Source of the DNA: Ramlibacter sp.
GTDB taxonomy: Bacteria; Pseudomonadota; Gammaproteobacteria; Burkholderiales; Burkholderiaceae_C
DNA length: 64,000 bases
Assembly (NCBI GenBank): GCA_016713005.1
Contig: JADJPY010000012.1
Location: forward strand, 248,001 to 312,000
Direction: 5' to 3'
Numbering within the stretch: the first letter of the stretch is position 1; every line of letters starts with the position of its first letter. Of this stretch, positions 26,599 to 35,087 are shown piece after piece. The notes beneath the pieces are model-generated. The model was given only the letters and a program-made list of their open reading frames with translations. It made no database searches and had not been told where the DNA came from. The translations under genes and the position numbers were made by a program.

Positions 26599-27473
26599 TC
26601 GGCCGCCTGCTGAGCCAGGCCTATGTGGGCGCGATGCGCCTGCTGGCGCGCGCGCCGCTGGGCGTGGTGCGCGCGCTGGGGCGGGGGTTCGGCTGGGTGC
26701 TGTACGCGCTGGCCATTCCGCGCCGACGGGTGGTGCATACCAACCTCAAGCTGTGCTTTCCCCATCTGGACGAGCGCGAGCGCCGCGATCTGGTGAAGCG
26801 AAACTTCCTGTGTTTCGCGCAGTCCTGGCTGGACCGCTCCTGGCTCTGGCATGCCCCACCGGATGTGGTGCAGGGCCGCCTGCGGCTCCTGGGCGACGAC
26901 AGCGTGTTGCGCAGCAGTGAGCCGGTGATCGTGTTTTCCCCCCACTTTTATGGCCTGGATGCCGGCTGGATGGTCTTGTCGGGGCGGATTCCGCGCCGAT
27001 GGAGCGGCCTGTATGCCGAGCAGTCCAACAAAGTGCTGGATCAGTGGCTGTACGAGGGCCGAACCCGTTTTGGTGACCCGCACCTGGTGTCCCGAACCGA
27101 GAGCACCAAGTCGCTGGCTGCCACATTGCGCGCCGGCGGAGCGCTGTGCCTGCTGCCCGATACCAACCATGGCAGCGCCCAGGCCAAGTTTGTCCCGTTC
27201 TACGGCACGCTGGCGGCCACGGCCACCTCACTGCCGCGCTTTGCGCGCATGGGGCGCGCCCGCGTGGTGCCGGTCATCACGCGGATGACGCCGAGCGGTT
27301 ACGACGTGGAAATCCAGCCGGTGTGGGACGACTATCCCGGGGGTGATGACGTGGCCGACACGGCGCTGATGAACGCCCGTCTGGAGGGCTGGATCAACAC
27401 CATGCCGGAGCAGTACTGGTGGGTCGCCAAGCGCTTCAAGCTGCGCCCGCGCGGCGAGCCGCCGATCTACTGA
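26595..27473 (+). CDS. lysophospholipid acyltransferase family protein, LpxL/LpxM-like
   Basis: A 292-residue paralogue of the preceding gene. N-terminal hydrophobic region, NLKLCFPHLDERERRDLVKR (typical of lipid A acyltransferases), catalytic H-x4-D in VIVFSPHFYGLDAGW, and LCLLPDTNHGSAQAKFVPFY in the middle. A TTG start at 26595 overlapping the previous stop is supported by the conserved LIGRLLSQAYVGAMRLLA beginning; no ATG is nearby. It is convergent with the hydrolase at 27523, with a GCTAT repeat in between. Confidence 0.88.
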   Translation: MIGRLLSQAYVGAMRLLARAPLGVVRALGRGFGWVLYALAIPRRRVVHTNLKLCFPHLDERERRDLVKRNFLCFAQSWLDRSWLWHAPPDVVQGRLRLLGDDSVLRSSEPVIVFSPHFYGLDAGWMVLSGRIPRRWSGLYAEQSNKVLDQWLYEGRTRFGDPHLVSRTESTKSLAATLRAGGALCLLPDTNHGSAQAKFVPFYGTLAATATSLPRFARMGRARVVPVITRMTPSGYDVEIQPVWDDYPGGDDVADTALMNARLEGWINTMPEQYWWVAKRFKLRPRGEPPIY

Positions 27474-27484
27474 TTTTGAGGGTA

Positions 27485-27541
27485 TTTTCGGGCTGCAGCC
27501 CGCATGCGCTGGACCTGACCCGCTATTGATTTGATAGCAAA
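27485..27541 (-). repeat. GCTAT-type dispersed repeat overlapping a hydrolase 3' end
   Basis: Minus-strand reading: TTGCTATCAAATCAATAGCG then GGTCA, a variable stretch, and GCGGGCTGCAGCCCGAAAAT. It agrees with the copy at 48279 through ATAGCGGGTCA and the GGGCTG tail. The palindrome forms the last codons and the stop codon of the hydrolase gene. Confidence 0.7.
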
Positions 27542-28452
27542 AAGGCACCGAGGCGTTGCGCCACCAGGGCCGGCTGTTCGTGCACGATCCAGTGCGTCGC
27601 GCCTTCCACGCGCTGCAGCGTCATGTCGGGGACCCAGTGCTCCAGGCCTTCCACCAGCTCTGGCGGGAGAGCCCGGTCCTGCATGGCCCAAAGCACCAGC
27701 GTGGGCAGGCTGACCGAGAGCATGCTGTCGGGCAGCTCGATGGCCTGGGCGGCGGGGTCTTCGGGACGCGGCGGTCGCAGTGGCGAGGCCCGGTAGTAGT
27801 TGCAGCCCCCACGCAGGCCCGCGCCCGGCGCGGAGCCGTCGCCGCGCCAGACGGCACGGTATTGTTCGCGCACCGCTGGCGTCAGCCAGGCGGGTGGCCC
27901 GGCGGCGTCGCCAAAGAACGCCCAGAGCCGGTGGAAATCGGCTTCGGCCAGCAGCGCCTCCGCATCGGGCCGGATCAGGAAGTTCATGTAGGCGCTGGCC
28001 GCCTGCTGGGAGGGGTTTGCCTTCAGTTCGCGCAGGAACGTCCCCGGGTGGGGTGAGTTCACGATGGCCAGGCGCCGGGTCAGCTCGGGCCGCTGGTTGG
28101 CCAGCCCCCAGGCGACCGCGCCGCCCCAGTCGTGGGCGACAAGGCAGGCCAGCTTGCCATTCGAACCGCATTCCGCGGTGATCAACGCCACGATGTCCTG
28201 GACAAGGTGGCGCGGGCGGTAGGCGCCCACATCCAGAGGTGCGCTGGAGCGCTCAAAGCCGCGCAGGTTGGGCGCCACGCAGCGAAAGCCCCCGTTCTGC
28301 TCCTGTGCGAAGTGTTCCAGCAGGGTGTCCCAGACAAAGGCTGCTTCGGGGAACCCGTGCAGGAATACCAGCACCGGGCGACCGCTTTCGCCAGCGGCGC
28401 GGCAGCTCAACGCAATGCCGTGGGGCAGCTCGAGCGCGAAGGTCTCAATCAT
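27523..28452 (-). CDS. alpha/beta hydrolase, epoxide-hydrolase-like
   Basis: A 309-residue cytoplasmic alpha/beta hydrolase. Oxyanion motif HGFPEAAFVWD, nucleophile elbow VAHDWGGAVAWGLA with Asp as nucleophile (the epoxide hydrolase/haloalkane dehalogenase type), lid tyrosines in CNYYRASPL, the acid near WAMQDRALP and catalytic His in EGATHWIVHEQP. The substrate is unknown. The C-terminus LLSNQ and the TAG stop come from the palindrome of the dispersed repeat. The start at 28452 overlaps engB by 8 bases, so it is likely co-expressed with engB. Confidence 0.85.
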   Translation of the reverse strand: MIETFALELPHGIALSCRAAGESGRPVLVFLHGFPEAAFVWDTLLEHFAQEQNGGFRCVAPNLRGFERSSAPLDVGAYRPRHLVQDIVALITAECGSNGKLACLVAHDWGGAVAWGLANQRPELTRRLAIVNSPHPGTFLRELKANPSQQAASAYMNFLIRPDAEALLAEADFHRLWAFFGDAAGPPAWLTPAVREQYRAVWRGDGSAPGAGLRGGCNYYRASPLRPPRPEDPAAQAIELPDSMLSVSLPTLVLWAMQDRALPPELVEGLEHWVPDMTLQRVEGATHWIVHEQPALVAQRLGAFLLSNQ

Positions 28453-29116
28453 GGGCCGGCGCGCCCTGCGGATGGGACCATTGCCACAGCAGCTGGGCCG
28501 TTTCCTCCAGGCCATTGCGGTTCAGTGCGGAGAACAGCTTGACTTCGCCGCCGCCCGCCTGCAGCCGGGCAATGGACAGCGCGCGCGCGCCCTCGCTGCG
28601 GTTGAGCTTGTCGGACTTGGTGAGCAGGATGAGGAACTTGAGGCCCTGCTCGACGCGTGGGCGGATGACTTCCAGCAAGATGTCGTCGAGCTCGGTCAGC
28701 CCGTGTCGGGGGTCGCAAAGCAGGACGATGCCGGTCAGGTTGGCGCGGGAGACCAGGTAGCTGGCCATCACTTCGCGCCAGCGTGCCTTGTCGGCGTGGG
28801 GCACGGCGGCGTAGCCATAGCCCGGCAGGTCGGCGAGCACTGCGTCGGTCAGGTTCTGCTTGCCCAGGGCAAACAGGTTGATGTGCTGGGTGCGTCCGGG
28901 CTTCTTGGAGGCAAAAGCAAGCTGCTTTTGCTGGGCCAGCGTGTTGATGCAGGTGGACTTGCCGGCGTTGGAGCGGCCGACAAAGGCGATCTCCGGAACG
29001 GCCAGTTCGGGCAGGTGATGAAGCTGCGCGGCGGTGGTGAGGAAGCGTGCCGTATGCATCCAGCCCAGCGCGGTCCTGGGGTCGACCGGCGGGGCGGTGG
29101 GGGGGATTGTGGTCAT
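28445..29116 (-). CDS. engB: ribosome biogenesis GTP-binding protein EngB (YsxC/YihA)
   Basis: A 223-residue cytosolic GTPase needed for large ribosomal subunit assembly. G motifs: G1 GRSNAGKST, G3 DLPGYGYA, G4 LTKSDKL and a late SALNRNG. The start is at 29116 (MTTIPPTAPP); a longer frame exists upstream but would run into the cytochrome c4 promoter. It is divergent from cytochrome c4, with about 60 bases between, and overlaps the hydrolase start. Confidence 0.94.
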   Translation of the reverse strand: MTTIPPTAPPVDPRTALGWMHTARFLTTAAQLHHLPELAVPEIAFVGRSNAGKSTCINTLAQQKQLAFASKKPGRTQHINLFALGKQNLTDAVLADLPGYGYAAVPHADKARWREVMASYLVSRANLTGIVLLCDPRHGLTELDDILLEVIRPRVEQGLKFLILLTKSDKLNRSEGARALSIARLQAGGGEVKLFSALNRNGLEETAQLLWQWSHPQGAPAHD

Positions 29117-29176
29117 GGGGTGTGTCAGGCATTGTAAAATCACCCGGTTTTGCGCCTCAACCAACCCATCGCCGCC

Positions 29177-29809
29177 ATGAAGTTGATCCTCCCCCTGCTG
29201 CTCGCCGCCCTGCTGTCCGCGCCCGCCTTCGCCGCCGGCGAGAAGCCCGCAGCGGCCCCCGTGCCCGCCAAGCCAGACCTGGCGAAAGGCGAAGCCAAGT
29301 ACCGGGAAGTGTGCATGGCCTGCCACGCCGAGGATGGCAATTCCGCCATTCCCGCCAACCCCAAGCTCGCAAGGCAACACCCGGAATACCTGGTCAAACA
29401 GCTGCAGGAGTTCAAGTCGGGCAAGCGCAACAACGCCGTGATGAAGGGCTTTGCTTCAACGCTCAGCGATGACGACATGAAGAACATCTCGTTCTGGGTG
29501 GCCAGCAAGCCCGCCAAGCCCGGATTCGCCAAGGAAAAAGAACTGGTTGCGCTGGGCGAGAAGATTTACCGCGGCGGCATCCAGGATCGCCAGATTGCGG
29601 CCTGTGCCGGGTGCCACAGCCCCAACGGGGCCGGCATTCCCGCGCAGTTTCCCCGCCTTGCTGGTCAGCATGCCGATTACACCGCTGCCCAGCTGAACGC
29701 ATTCCGCGACGGCTCCCGCAAGAACAGCATCCAGATGAGCCTGGTTGCGGCCAAGATGAATGACCGCGAAATCAAGGCGGTCTCTGACTACATCGCCGGG
29801 CTTCGCTGA
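29177..29809 (+). CDS. cytochrome c4-type diheme cytochrome c
   Basis: A 210-residue periplasmic electron carrier with a signal peptide (MKLILPLLLAALLSAPAFAA). It has two heme-binding motifs, CMACH near residue 52 and CAGCH near residue 146, each followed by its own c-type domain with a distal Met in MKGF- and MSLV-type segments. The arrangement and length fit cytochrome c4, which delivers electrons to terminal oxidases. It sits in front of the System II heme-attachment genes, which make such cytochromes. Confidence 0.93.
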   Translation: MKLILPLLLAALLSAPAFAAGEKPAAAPVPAKPDLAKGEAKYREVCMACHAEDGNSAIPANPKLARQHPEYLVKQLQEFKSGKRNNAVMKGFASTLSDDDMKNISFWVASKPAKPGFAKEKELVALGEKIYRGGIQDRQIAACAGCHSPNGAGIPAQFPRLAGQHADYTAAQLNAFRDGSRKNSIQMSLVAAKMNDREIKAVSDYIAGLR

Positions 29810-29849
29810 AAATGCATTGAACCCCTGCCGTGCGCGGCACTCCATGGCC

Positions 29850-29888
29850 GGGTGGGATCTTGCGAAAGATCCCGCCCTTTGTTTTTTT
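29850..29888 (+). terminator. rho-independent terminator after cytochrome c4
   Basis: Stem GGGTGGGATCTT / AAGATCCCGCCC with a GCGA loop (one T-G pair), followed by TTTGTTTTTTT. It begins about 40 bases after the cytochrome stop and separates it from resB. Confidence 0.93.
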
Positions 29889-29907
29889 CAGGACCTGCTA
29901 GCCCTTT

Positions 29908-32016
29908 ATGTCCGTTTCCACACATGGTGTCCGCGTGCGACACGGCTCCCAGGCGCTGAAATCGGCGGTGGAGCTGCTATCGTCCATGCGGTTCGCGATT
30001 TCGCTGCTGACGGTGATTTGCGTGGCGTCGGTCATCGGCACCGTGCTCAAGCAGCACGAGCCGGCAACCAATTACGTCAACCAGTTCGGGCCGTTCTGGG
30101 CGGGGGTTTTCAGTGCGATCAGCCTGAACGCGGTTTACAGCGCCTGGTGGTTCCTGCTGATCCTGGCTTTTCTTGTCACCAGCACGTCCCTGTGCATCGC
30201 GCGCAATGCGCCGCGAATCCTGGTGGACATCCGGTCATACAAGGAGAACATCCGGGAGCAGAGTCTGGCCGCTTTCGGTCACCGCGCCGCCGCGTCATTG
30301 CAGGAGGCGCCAGAAGACGCGGCCCGTCGTATCGGGCAAAAGCTGGCAACGGGTGGCTGGAAGGTCCGCTTGCAGCCTCGCCCGGCCAATGGCGAGGGCG
30401 GTGGATGGATGGTCGCTGCCCGCTCGGGCGCGGCCAACAAGCTGGGCTATCTGGCGGCACACAGCGCCATCGTGCTCGTGTGCATTGGCGGGCTGCTGGA
30501 CGGTGACCTCATCGTGCGTGCGCAGATGTGGTTCAACGGCAAATCACCCTACACCGGCGGGGGCATGATCGCGGATGTCAAGCCGCAGCACCGGTTGAGC
30601 GAGCGCAATCCGACCTTTCGCGGCAACCTGCTGGTGGCCGAGGGAACCCAGTCGAGCACGGCTATCCTGAACCAGTCTGACGGCATCCTGCTCCAGGAGC
30701 TGCCGTTTGCCATCGAACTCAAGAAGTTTGTGGTGGAGCATTACTCCACCGGCATGCCCAAGCTTTTTGCCAGCGACATCGTGATTCACGACAGGATCAC
30801 GGGCGAGAAGATTCCTGCCCGGGTGGAGGTGAATCACCCCGCACGGCACCGGGGCATCGAGATATACCAGTCCAGCTTTGACGACGGCGGCTCAAGTGTC
30901 CGTCTGAGGGCTGTCCCGATGTCCGCGGCGAGCAAGAGTTTCGAAGTCGAAGGGGTGATAGGCGGGAGCTCCCAGATCAGCAACGGGCAGGATCGACTGA
31001 CGCTCGAGTACACCGGCCTGCGGGTCATCAATGTCGAAAACTTTGCTTCAGCGGCCGGTTCAGGCGTGGATGTTCGCCGCGTTGACCTGCGGGAGTCGAT
31101 TGAATCGAGGCTGGGCTCCGCGAACAAGACCGTGGGCAAGAAGGAGTTGCGCAACGTCGGCCCCAGCATCAGCTACAAGCTGCGGGATGCCGCAGGCCAG
31201 GCACGCGAGTTCAACAACTACATGCTTCCTGTGGACATGGGGGACGGCCAGAAGGTGTTCTTGCTGGGCGTGCGGGACACCCCCGCGGAATCGTTCCGGT
31301 ACCTGCGCGTGCCAGCGGACGAGCAAGGGTCCATGGAGGGGTTCCTGCGACTGCGCACGGCTCTGGCAGATCCCAGATTGCGCGAACTGGCCGTTCGTCG
31401 CTATGCCGCTGCGGCTGTCGATCCTGCCAAGCCCCAGCTGGCCGTGCAACTCGCAGATTCGGCCGGCCGGGCCCTTGCATTGTTTGCTGGCGGGCGCACG
31501 GATTCCGGCGCGGGCGGCTTGCAGGCGCTGGCGGATTTCATGGAGAAGAGCGTGCCGGTGGACGAACGCGCCAGGGCGGGCGAAGTGCTTGTACGGATCC
31601 TCAATGGGGTGCTGTTCGAACTTTTCCAGCTCTCGCGCGAGGGCGCCGGGCTGGCACCGGCCAAGCCGGATGAAGCGACCCAGGGTTTCATGACACAGGC
31701 CGTCCTGTCGCTCAGCGACGCCCTGTTTTACCCGGCGCCGGTAGCATTCGAGCTCAAGGACTTCACACAGGTGCAGGCCAGCGTGTTCCAGGTGGCCCGA
31801 GCACCTGGGCGCAACATTGTCTATCTTGGATGCGCCTTGCTCATCCTCGGCATTTTTGCCATGCTGTACATCCGCGAGCGACGCCTTTGGGTCTGGCTCG
31901 CGCCGCAGGCTGGCGGGTCCCAGGCGACCCTGGCGATGTCCGTCAACCGCAAGACCATGGACACCGACCGAGATTTCGATCAGATCAAGAATGCCTTGCT
32001 TCGGGTGAACGAATGA
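29908..32016 (+). CDS. resB: cytochrome c biogenesis protein ResB (System II)
   Basis: A 702-residue inner-membrane protein that, with CcsA/CcsB, carries heme across the membrane and attaches it to apocytochromes c. Hydrophobic segments: SSMRFAISLLTVICVASVIG, the second around AWWFLLILAFLVTSTSLC, a third near YLAAHSAIVLVCIGGLL and a C-terminal one NIVYLGCALLILGIFAML. A large periplasmic domain lies between helices 3 and 4. The start follows the terminator by 20 bases. The stop overlaps the ccsB start (ATGA), indicating coupling. Confidence 0.94.
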   Translation: MSVSTHGVRVRHGSQALKSAVELLSSMRFAISLLTVICVASVIGTVLKQHEPATNYVNQFGPFWAGVFSAISLNAVYSAWWFLLILAFLVTSTSLCIARNAPRILVDIRSYKENIREQSLAAFGHRAAASLQEAPEDAARRIGQKLATGGWKVRLQPRPANGEGGGWMVAARSGAANKLGYLAAHSAIVLVCIGGLLDGDLIVRAQMWFNGKSPYTGGGMIADVKPQHRLSERNPTFRGNLLVAEGTQSSTAILNQSDGILLQELPFAIELKKFVVEHYSTGMPKLFASDIVIHDRITGEKIPARVEVNHPARHRGIEIYQSSFDDGGSSVRLRAVPMSAASKSFEVEGVIGGSSQISNGQDRLTLEYTGLRVINVENFASAAGSGVDVRRVDLRESIESRLGSANKTVGKKELRNVGPSISYKLRDAAGQAREFNNYMLPVDMGDGQKVFLLGVRDTPAESFRYLRVPADEQGSMEGFLRLRTALADPRLRELAVRRYAAAAVDPAKPQLAVQLADSAGRALALFAGGRTDSGAGGLQALADFMEKSVPVDERARAGEVLVRILNGVLFELFQLSREGAGLAPAKPDEATQGFMTQAVLSLSDALFYPAPVAFELKDFTQVQASVFQVARAPGRNIVYLGCALLILGIFAMLYIRERRLWVWLAPQAGGSQATLAMSVNRKTMDTDRDFDQIKNALLRVNE

Positions 32017-33365
32017 ATACTGTTGCCGATACCGCCAATCGCTCCCTGCCTGAGCAGGGAAGCTCCATCACCATGGACGCAGGTTTCCTGGCACGCCGGG
32101 ATTTGCTGGACTGGGTGTTCGCCGCGCTGGTGCTGGCAGGTGGCGTTTTCACATTTGTCCGCTACGCCGGCTCGATGGATGGGTACGAGAAGGCCATTCT
32201 GCTGGGCGCGATACCGGCCGCTGTGTGGCTGGGATGGTTCTGGCGTCCCTTGCGTTGGTTGATGGTGGTGGTGGCTGCCTGTTCATTGCTGGCAATCGCT
32301 TCATACAGAGGTGCGCTTGCAAGTGCCGAAAGCGTCTTCTGGCTCAAGTACTTCCTTTCCAGCCAGTCCGCAATCCTGTGGAGCTGCATGTTGTTCTTCA
32401 TGAGCACGACGTTTTACTGGATGGGATTTTTCGTCAGGAGCCATGCTGCGGCGGACCTCATCGGTTCACGGCTCGCCTGGGTCGCGGTGACGATGGCGCT
32501 GGTGGGCACCATGGTCCGCTGGTACGAAAGCTATCTGCTGGGAGCCGACATCGGGCACATCCCGGTCAGCAATCTCTACGAGGTATTCGTTCTGTTTTGC
32601 TGGATGACCACCCTCTTTTACCTGTACTACGAAGCGCAGTACAAGACGCGTTCCCTGGGTGCATTTGTCATGCTTGTGGTCAGTGCGGCCGTGGGCTTTC
32701 TGCTCTGGTACACGGTCGTGCGTGAGGCGCACGAGATCCAGCCGCTTGTGCCTGCGCTGAAAAGCTGGTGGATGAAACTGCATGTGCCGGCGAACTTCAT
32801 TGGCTACGGTACGTTTGCGCTCGCCGCCATGGTGGCGTTTGCCTACTTGATCAAGCAGCAGGCAGCGGAAACACGCTGGTACAAGCTGGCGCCCCTGTGG
32901 CTGCTGGGCATCGTCCTTTGCTTCGAGCCCATCGTGTTCCGCAGGACCCCAACTGGTGGCATGAGCGACTACTGGGCCATCTACTTCGGAATTTCTGCGC
33001 TGATCGTGGGCGCCATTCTCCTGGGGCGCAAGCGCATCGCGGAGAGGCTGCCACCGCTGGAGGTGCTGGACGACGTGATGTACAAGGCAATCGCGGTCGG
33101 ATTTGCCTTCTTTACCATTGCCACTGTGCTCGGGGCCCTGTGGGCAGCCGAAGCCTGGGGTGGGTATTGGAGTTGGGACCCCAAGGAGACATGGGCGTTG
33201 ATCGTGTGGCTGAACTACGCGGCCTGGCTGCACATGCGGCTGATGAAGGGTCTGCGCGGTACCTTGGCTTCCTGGTGGGCACTGGTTGGCTTGGCCGTCA
33301 CGACGTTCGCGTTCATCGGCGTCAACATGTTCCTCAGCGGCCTGCACAGTTACGGCACCCTGTAA
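32013..33365 (+). CDS. ccsB: cytochrome c biogenesis protein CcsA/CcsB family (c-type cytochrome biogenesis protein CcsB)
   Basis: A 450-residue heme-handling membrane protein, partner of ResB. It has about eight hydrophobic segments and the tryptophan-rich heme motif WGGYWSWDPKETWALIVW near residue 385, followed by AAWLHMRLMKG. Another conserved block is VSNLYEVFVLFCWMTTLFY. The frame extends further upstream into resB, but the ATG at 32013 overlaps the resB stop and gives the expected length. Naming (CcsA or CcsB) varies between databases. Confidence 0.94.
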   Translation: MNTVADTANRSLPEQGSSITMDAGFLARRDLLDWVFAALVLAGGVFTFVRYAGSMDGYEKAILLGAIPAAVWLGWFWRPLRWLMVVVAACSLLAIASYRGALASAESVFWLKYFLSSQSAILWSCMLFFMSTTFYWMGFFVRSHAAADLIGSRLAWVAVTMALVGTMVRWYESYLLGADIGHIPVSNLYEVFVLFCWMTTLFYLYYEAQYKTRSLGAFVMLVVSAAVGFLLWYTVVREAHEIQPLVPALKSWWMKLHVPANFIGYGTFALAAMVAFAYLIKQQAAETRWYKLAPLWLLGIVLCFEPIVFRRTPTGGMSDYWAIYFGISALIVGAILLGRKRIAERLPPLEVLDDVMYKAIAVGFAFFTIATVLGALWAAEAWGGYWSWDPKETWALIVWLNYAAWLHMRLMKGLRGTLASWWALVGLAVTTFAFIGVNMFLSGLHSYGTL

Positions 33366-33416
33366 GAACCGCGTCGGAGGGCCGACTCACTGCAAACAGA
33401 CCATGAAGGGCACATC

Positions 33417-34412
33417 ATGTTGATCAGGACGGGCAAGCAGGGTTTCGAGCACAGTATCCCGAGCGACATCACGCCCCGACGCGTCTATCAGCAGAGAAGG
33501 GACCTGATCCGCCTGATGGCTGCCGGAGCGTCCGGCGCCGTACTGGCTGCCTGGGCATCCCGTGACGCAAGGGCATCGACGGTGGCGCCGGGAAAGCTTG
33601 GCGCGCTACCGGGAATGACCTCCCGGGTTGCTGGTGCAACGACGATCGAGAAACCGACAGACTACAAGGACGCCAGCACCTACAATAATTATTACGAGTT
33701 CGGGACAGACAAGTCCGACCCTGCACGCAATGCGGGTACGCTCAACACAAAGCCCTGGACGGTTGAGGTGTCGGGGCTGGTACGCAAGCCCGGAAAATAC
33801 ACGCTTGAAGACCTGTTGCGCTTGAGTGCACAGGAAGAGCGCATCTACCGGTTGCGGTGCGTCGAAGGGTGGTCCATGGTGATCCCCTGGGTCGGCTATT
33901 CGGTGAGTGAGCTCATCAAGCGTGCCGAACCTGCGGGCAGCGCCAAGTACGTTGAGTTCGTCACGCAGGCCGACCGCAAGACCATGCCAGGCATTTCCTC
34001 CGGTGTGCTGAGTTGGCCGTATGTGGAAGGCCTGCGCATTGACGAAGCGATGCATCCGCTGGCCATGCTCGCGTTCGGCATGTACGGCGAGGTGCTGCCC
34101 AACCAGAATGGAGCGCCTGTCCGGCTGGTCGTGCCGTGGAAGTACGGCTTCAAGAGTGGCAAGAGCATTGTGCGCATCAATTTCACGGACCGGGAGCCCA
34201 AGACCGCCTGGAATGTGGCAGCGCCCCAGGAATACGGGTTCTATTCCAACGTCAACCCTGCCGTGGATCACCCGCGATGGAGTCAGGCATCAGAGCGACG
34301 GATCGGAGAGGATGGCCTGTTTGCCAAGAAGCGCAAGACGTTGATGTTCAATGGGTACGAGGCTCAAGTTGGGCAACTGTACGCAGGCATGGACCTGAAG
34401 AAATATTACTGA
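33417..34412 (+). CDS. msrP: protein-methionine-sulfoxide reductase catalytic subunit MsrP
   Basis: A 331-residue periplasmic molybdoenzyme that repairs oxidised methionines in envelope proteins. The N-terminal LIRTGKQGFEHSIPSDITPR leader followed by QRRDLIRLMAAGASGAVLAA is a twin-arginine export signal. The molybdenum-ligand cysteine lies in LRCVEGWSMVIPW. VVPWKYGFKSGKSI and EPKTAWN are other MsrP signatures. It stands directly downstream of the cytochrome maturation genes and 39 bases before its heme partner msrQ. Confidence 0.95.
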   Translation: MLIRTGKQGFEHSIPSDITPRRVYQQRRDLIRLMAAGASGAVLAAWASRDARASTVAPGKLGALPGMTSRVAGATTIEKPTDYKDASTYNNYYEFGTDKSDPARNAGTLNTKPWTVEVSGLVRKPGKYTLEDLLRLSAQEERIYRLRCVEGWSMVIPWVGYSVSELIKRAEPAGSAKYVEFVTQADRKTMPGISSGVLSWPYVEGLRIDEAMHPLAMLAFGMYGEVLPNQNGAPVRLVVPWKYGFKSGKSIVRINFTDREPKTAWNVAAPQEYGFYSNVNPAVDHPRWSQASERRIGEDGLFAKKRKTLMFNGYEAQVGQLYAGMDLKKYY

Positions 34413-34451
34413 CGCCCGCGCCTTGCCGCTTCTGACTCCACCCGGCAAACC

Positions 34452-35087
34452 GTGAAGGCCTGGTTGCTGCACCCCGCCACCAAGCCGGTGGGTTTTGTGC
34501 TGTCGCTGATGCCACTGGCGTGGCTGGTCTGGGGAGCTTTCGCCGACCGACTGGGGGCAAATCCCGCCGAATACCTGATCCGATCCACCGGTGACTGGAC
34601 ACTGCGGTTCCTGTGTCTCACGCTCGCGGTGACGCCGCTGCGCATCTTGACCGGCACGCCAGCGCTGGCCCGGCTGCGGAGGATGTTGGGGCTGTACGTG
34701 TATTTCTACGCCAGCCTTCACCTGCTTTGCTATGCGTGGTTTGACATGGGGCTGGACATTACCGACATCGCCAGGGATATTGCCAAGCGACCGTTCATTC
34801 TGGTGGGCTTCGGCGCATTCCTGCTGCTGACACCGCTGGCCGCGACTTCATTCAACCGCGCGATACGCGCTCTTGGCGCGGCCAAATGGCAAATGCTTCA
34901 TCGTGCTGTGTACGCTGTGGCGCTGCTCGCCGTCCTCCACTTTTTCTGGATGCGTGCAGGCAAGCAGGACTTCGCCGAAGTGGCCGTGTACGCCGCTGTC
35001 CTGGGGACGTTGCTCGCATGGCGCGTTCACAACCAAATGCGCAGCCGAAAGGCGCGTGGTGACGCCCAGGGAGCTATCAGGCGGTGA
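34452..35087 (+). CDS. msrQ: heme-binding membrane subunit MsrQ
   Basis: A 211-residue membrane protein (ferric-reductase-like fold) passing electrons from the quinone pool or flavin reductase to MsrP. About six hydrophobic helices; heme-ligand histidines are likely in YASLHLLCYAW and MLHRAVYAVALLAVLHFFW. The start is a GTG at 34452, giving KAWLLHPATKPVGF. Its 3' end overlaps the convergent lysA by 11 bases, so no terminator fits between them. Confidence 0.93.
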   Translation: MKAWLLHPATKPVGFVLSLMPLAWLVWGAFADRLGANPAEYLIRSTGDWTLRFLCLTLAVTPLRILTGTPALARLRRMLGLYVYFYASLHLLCYAWFDMGLDITDIARDIAKRPFILVGFGAFLLLTPLAATSFNRAIRALGAAKWQMLHRAVYAVALLAVLHFFWMRAGKQDFAEVAVYAAVLGTLLAWRVHNQMRSRKARGDAQGAIRR

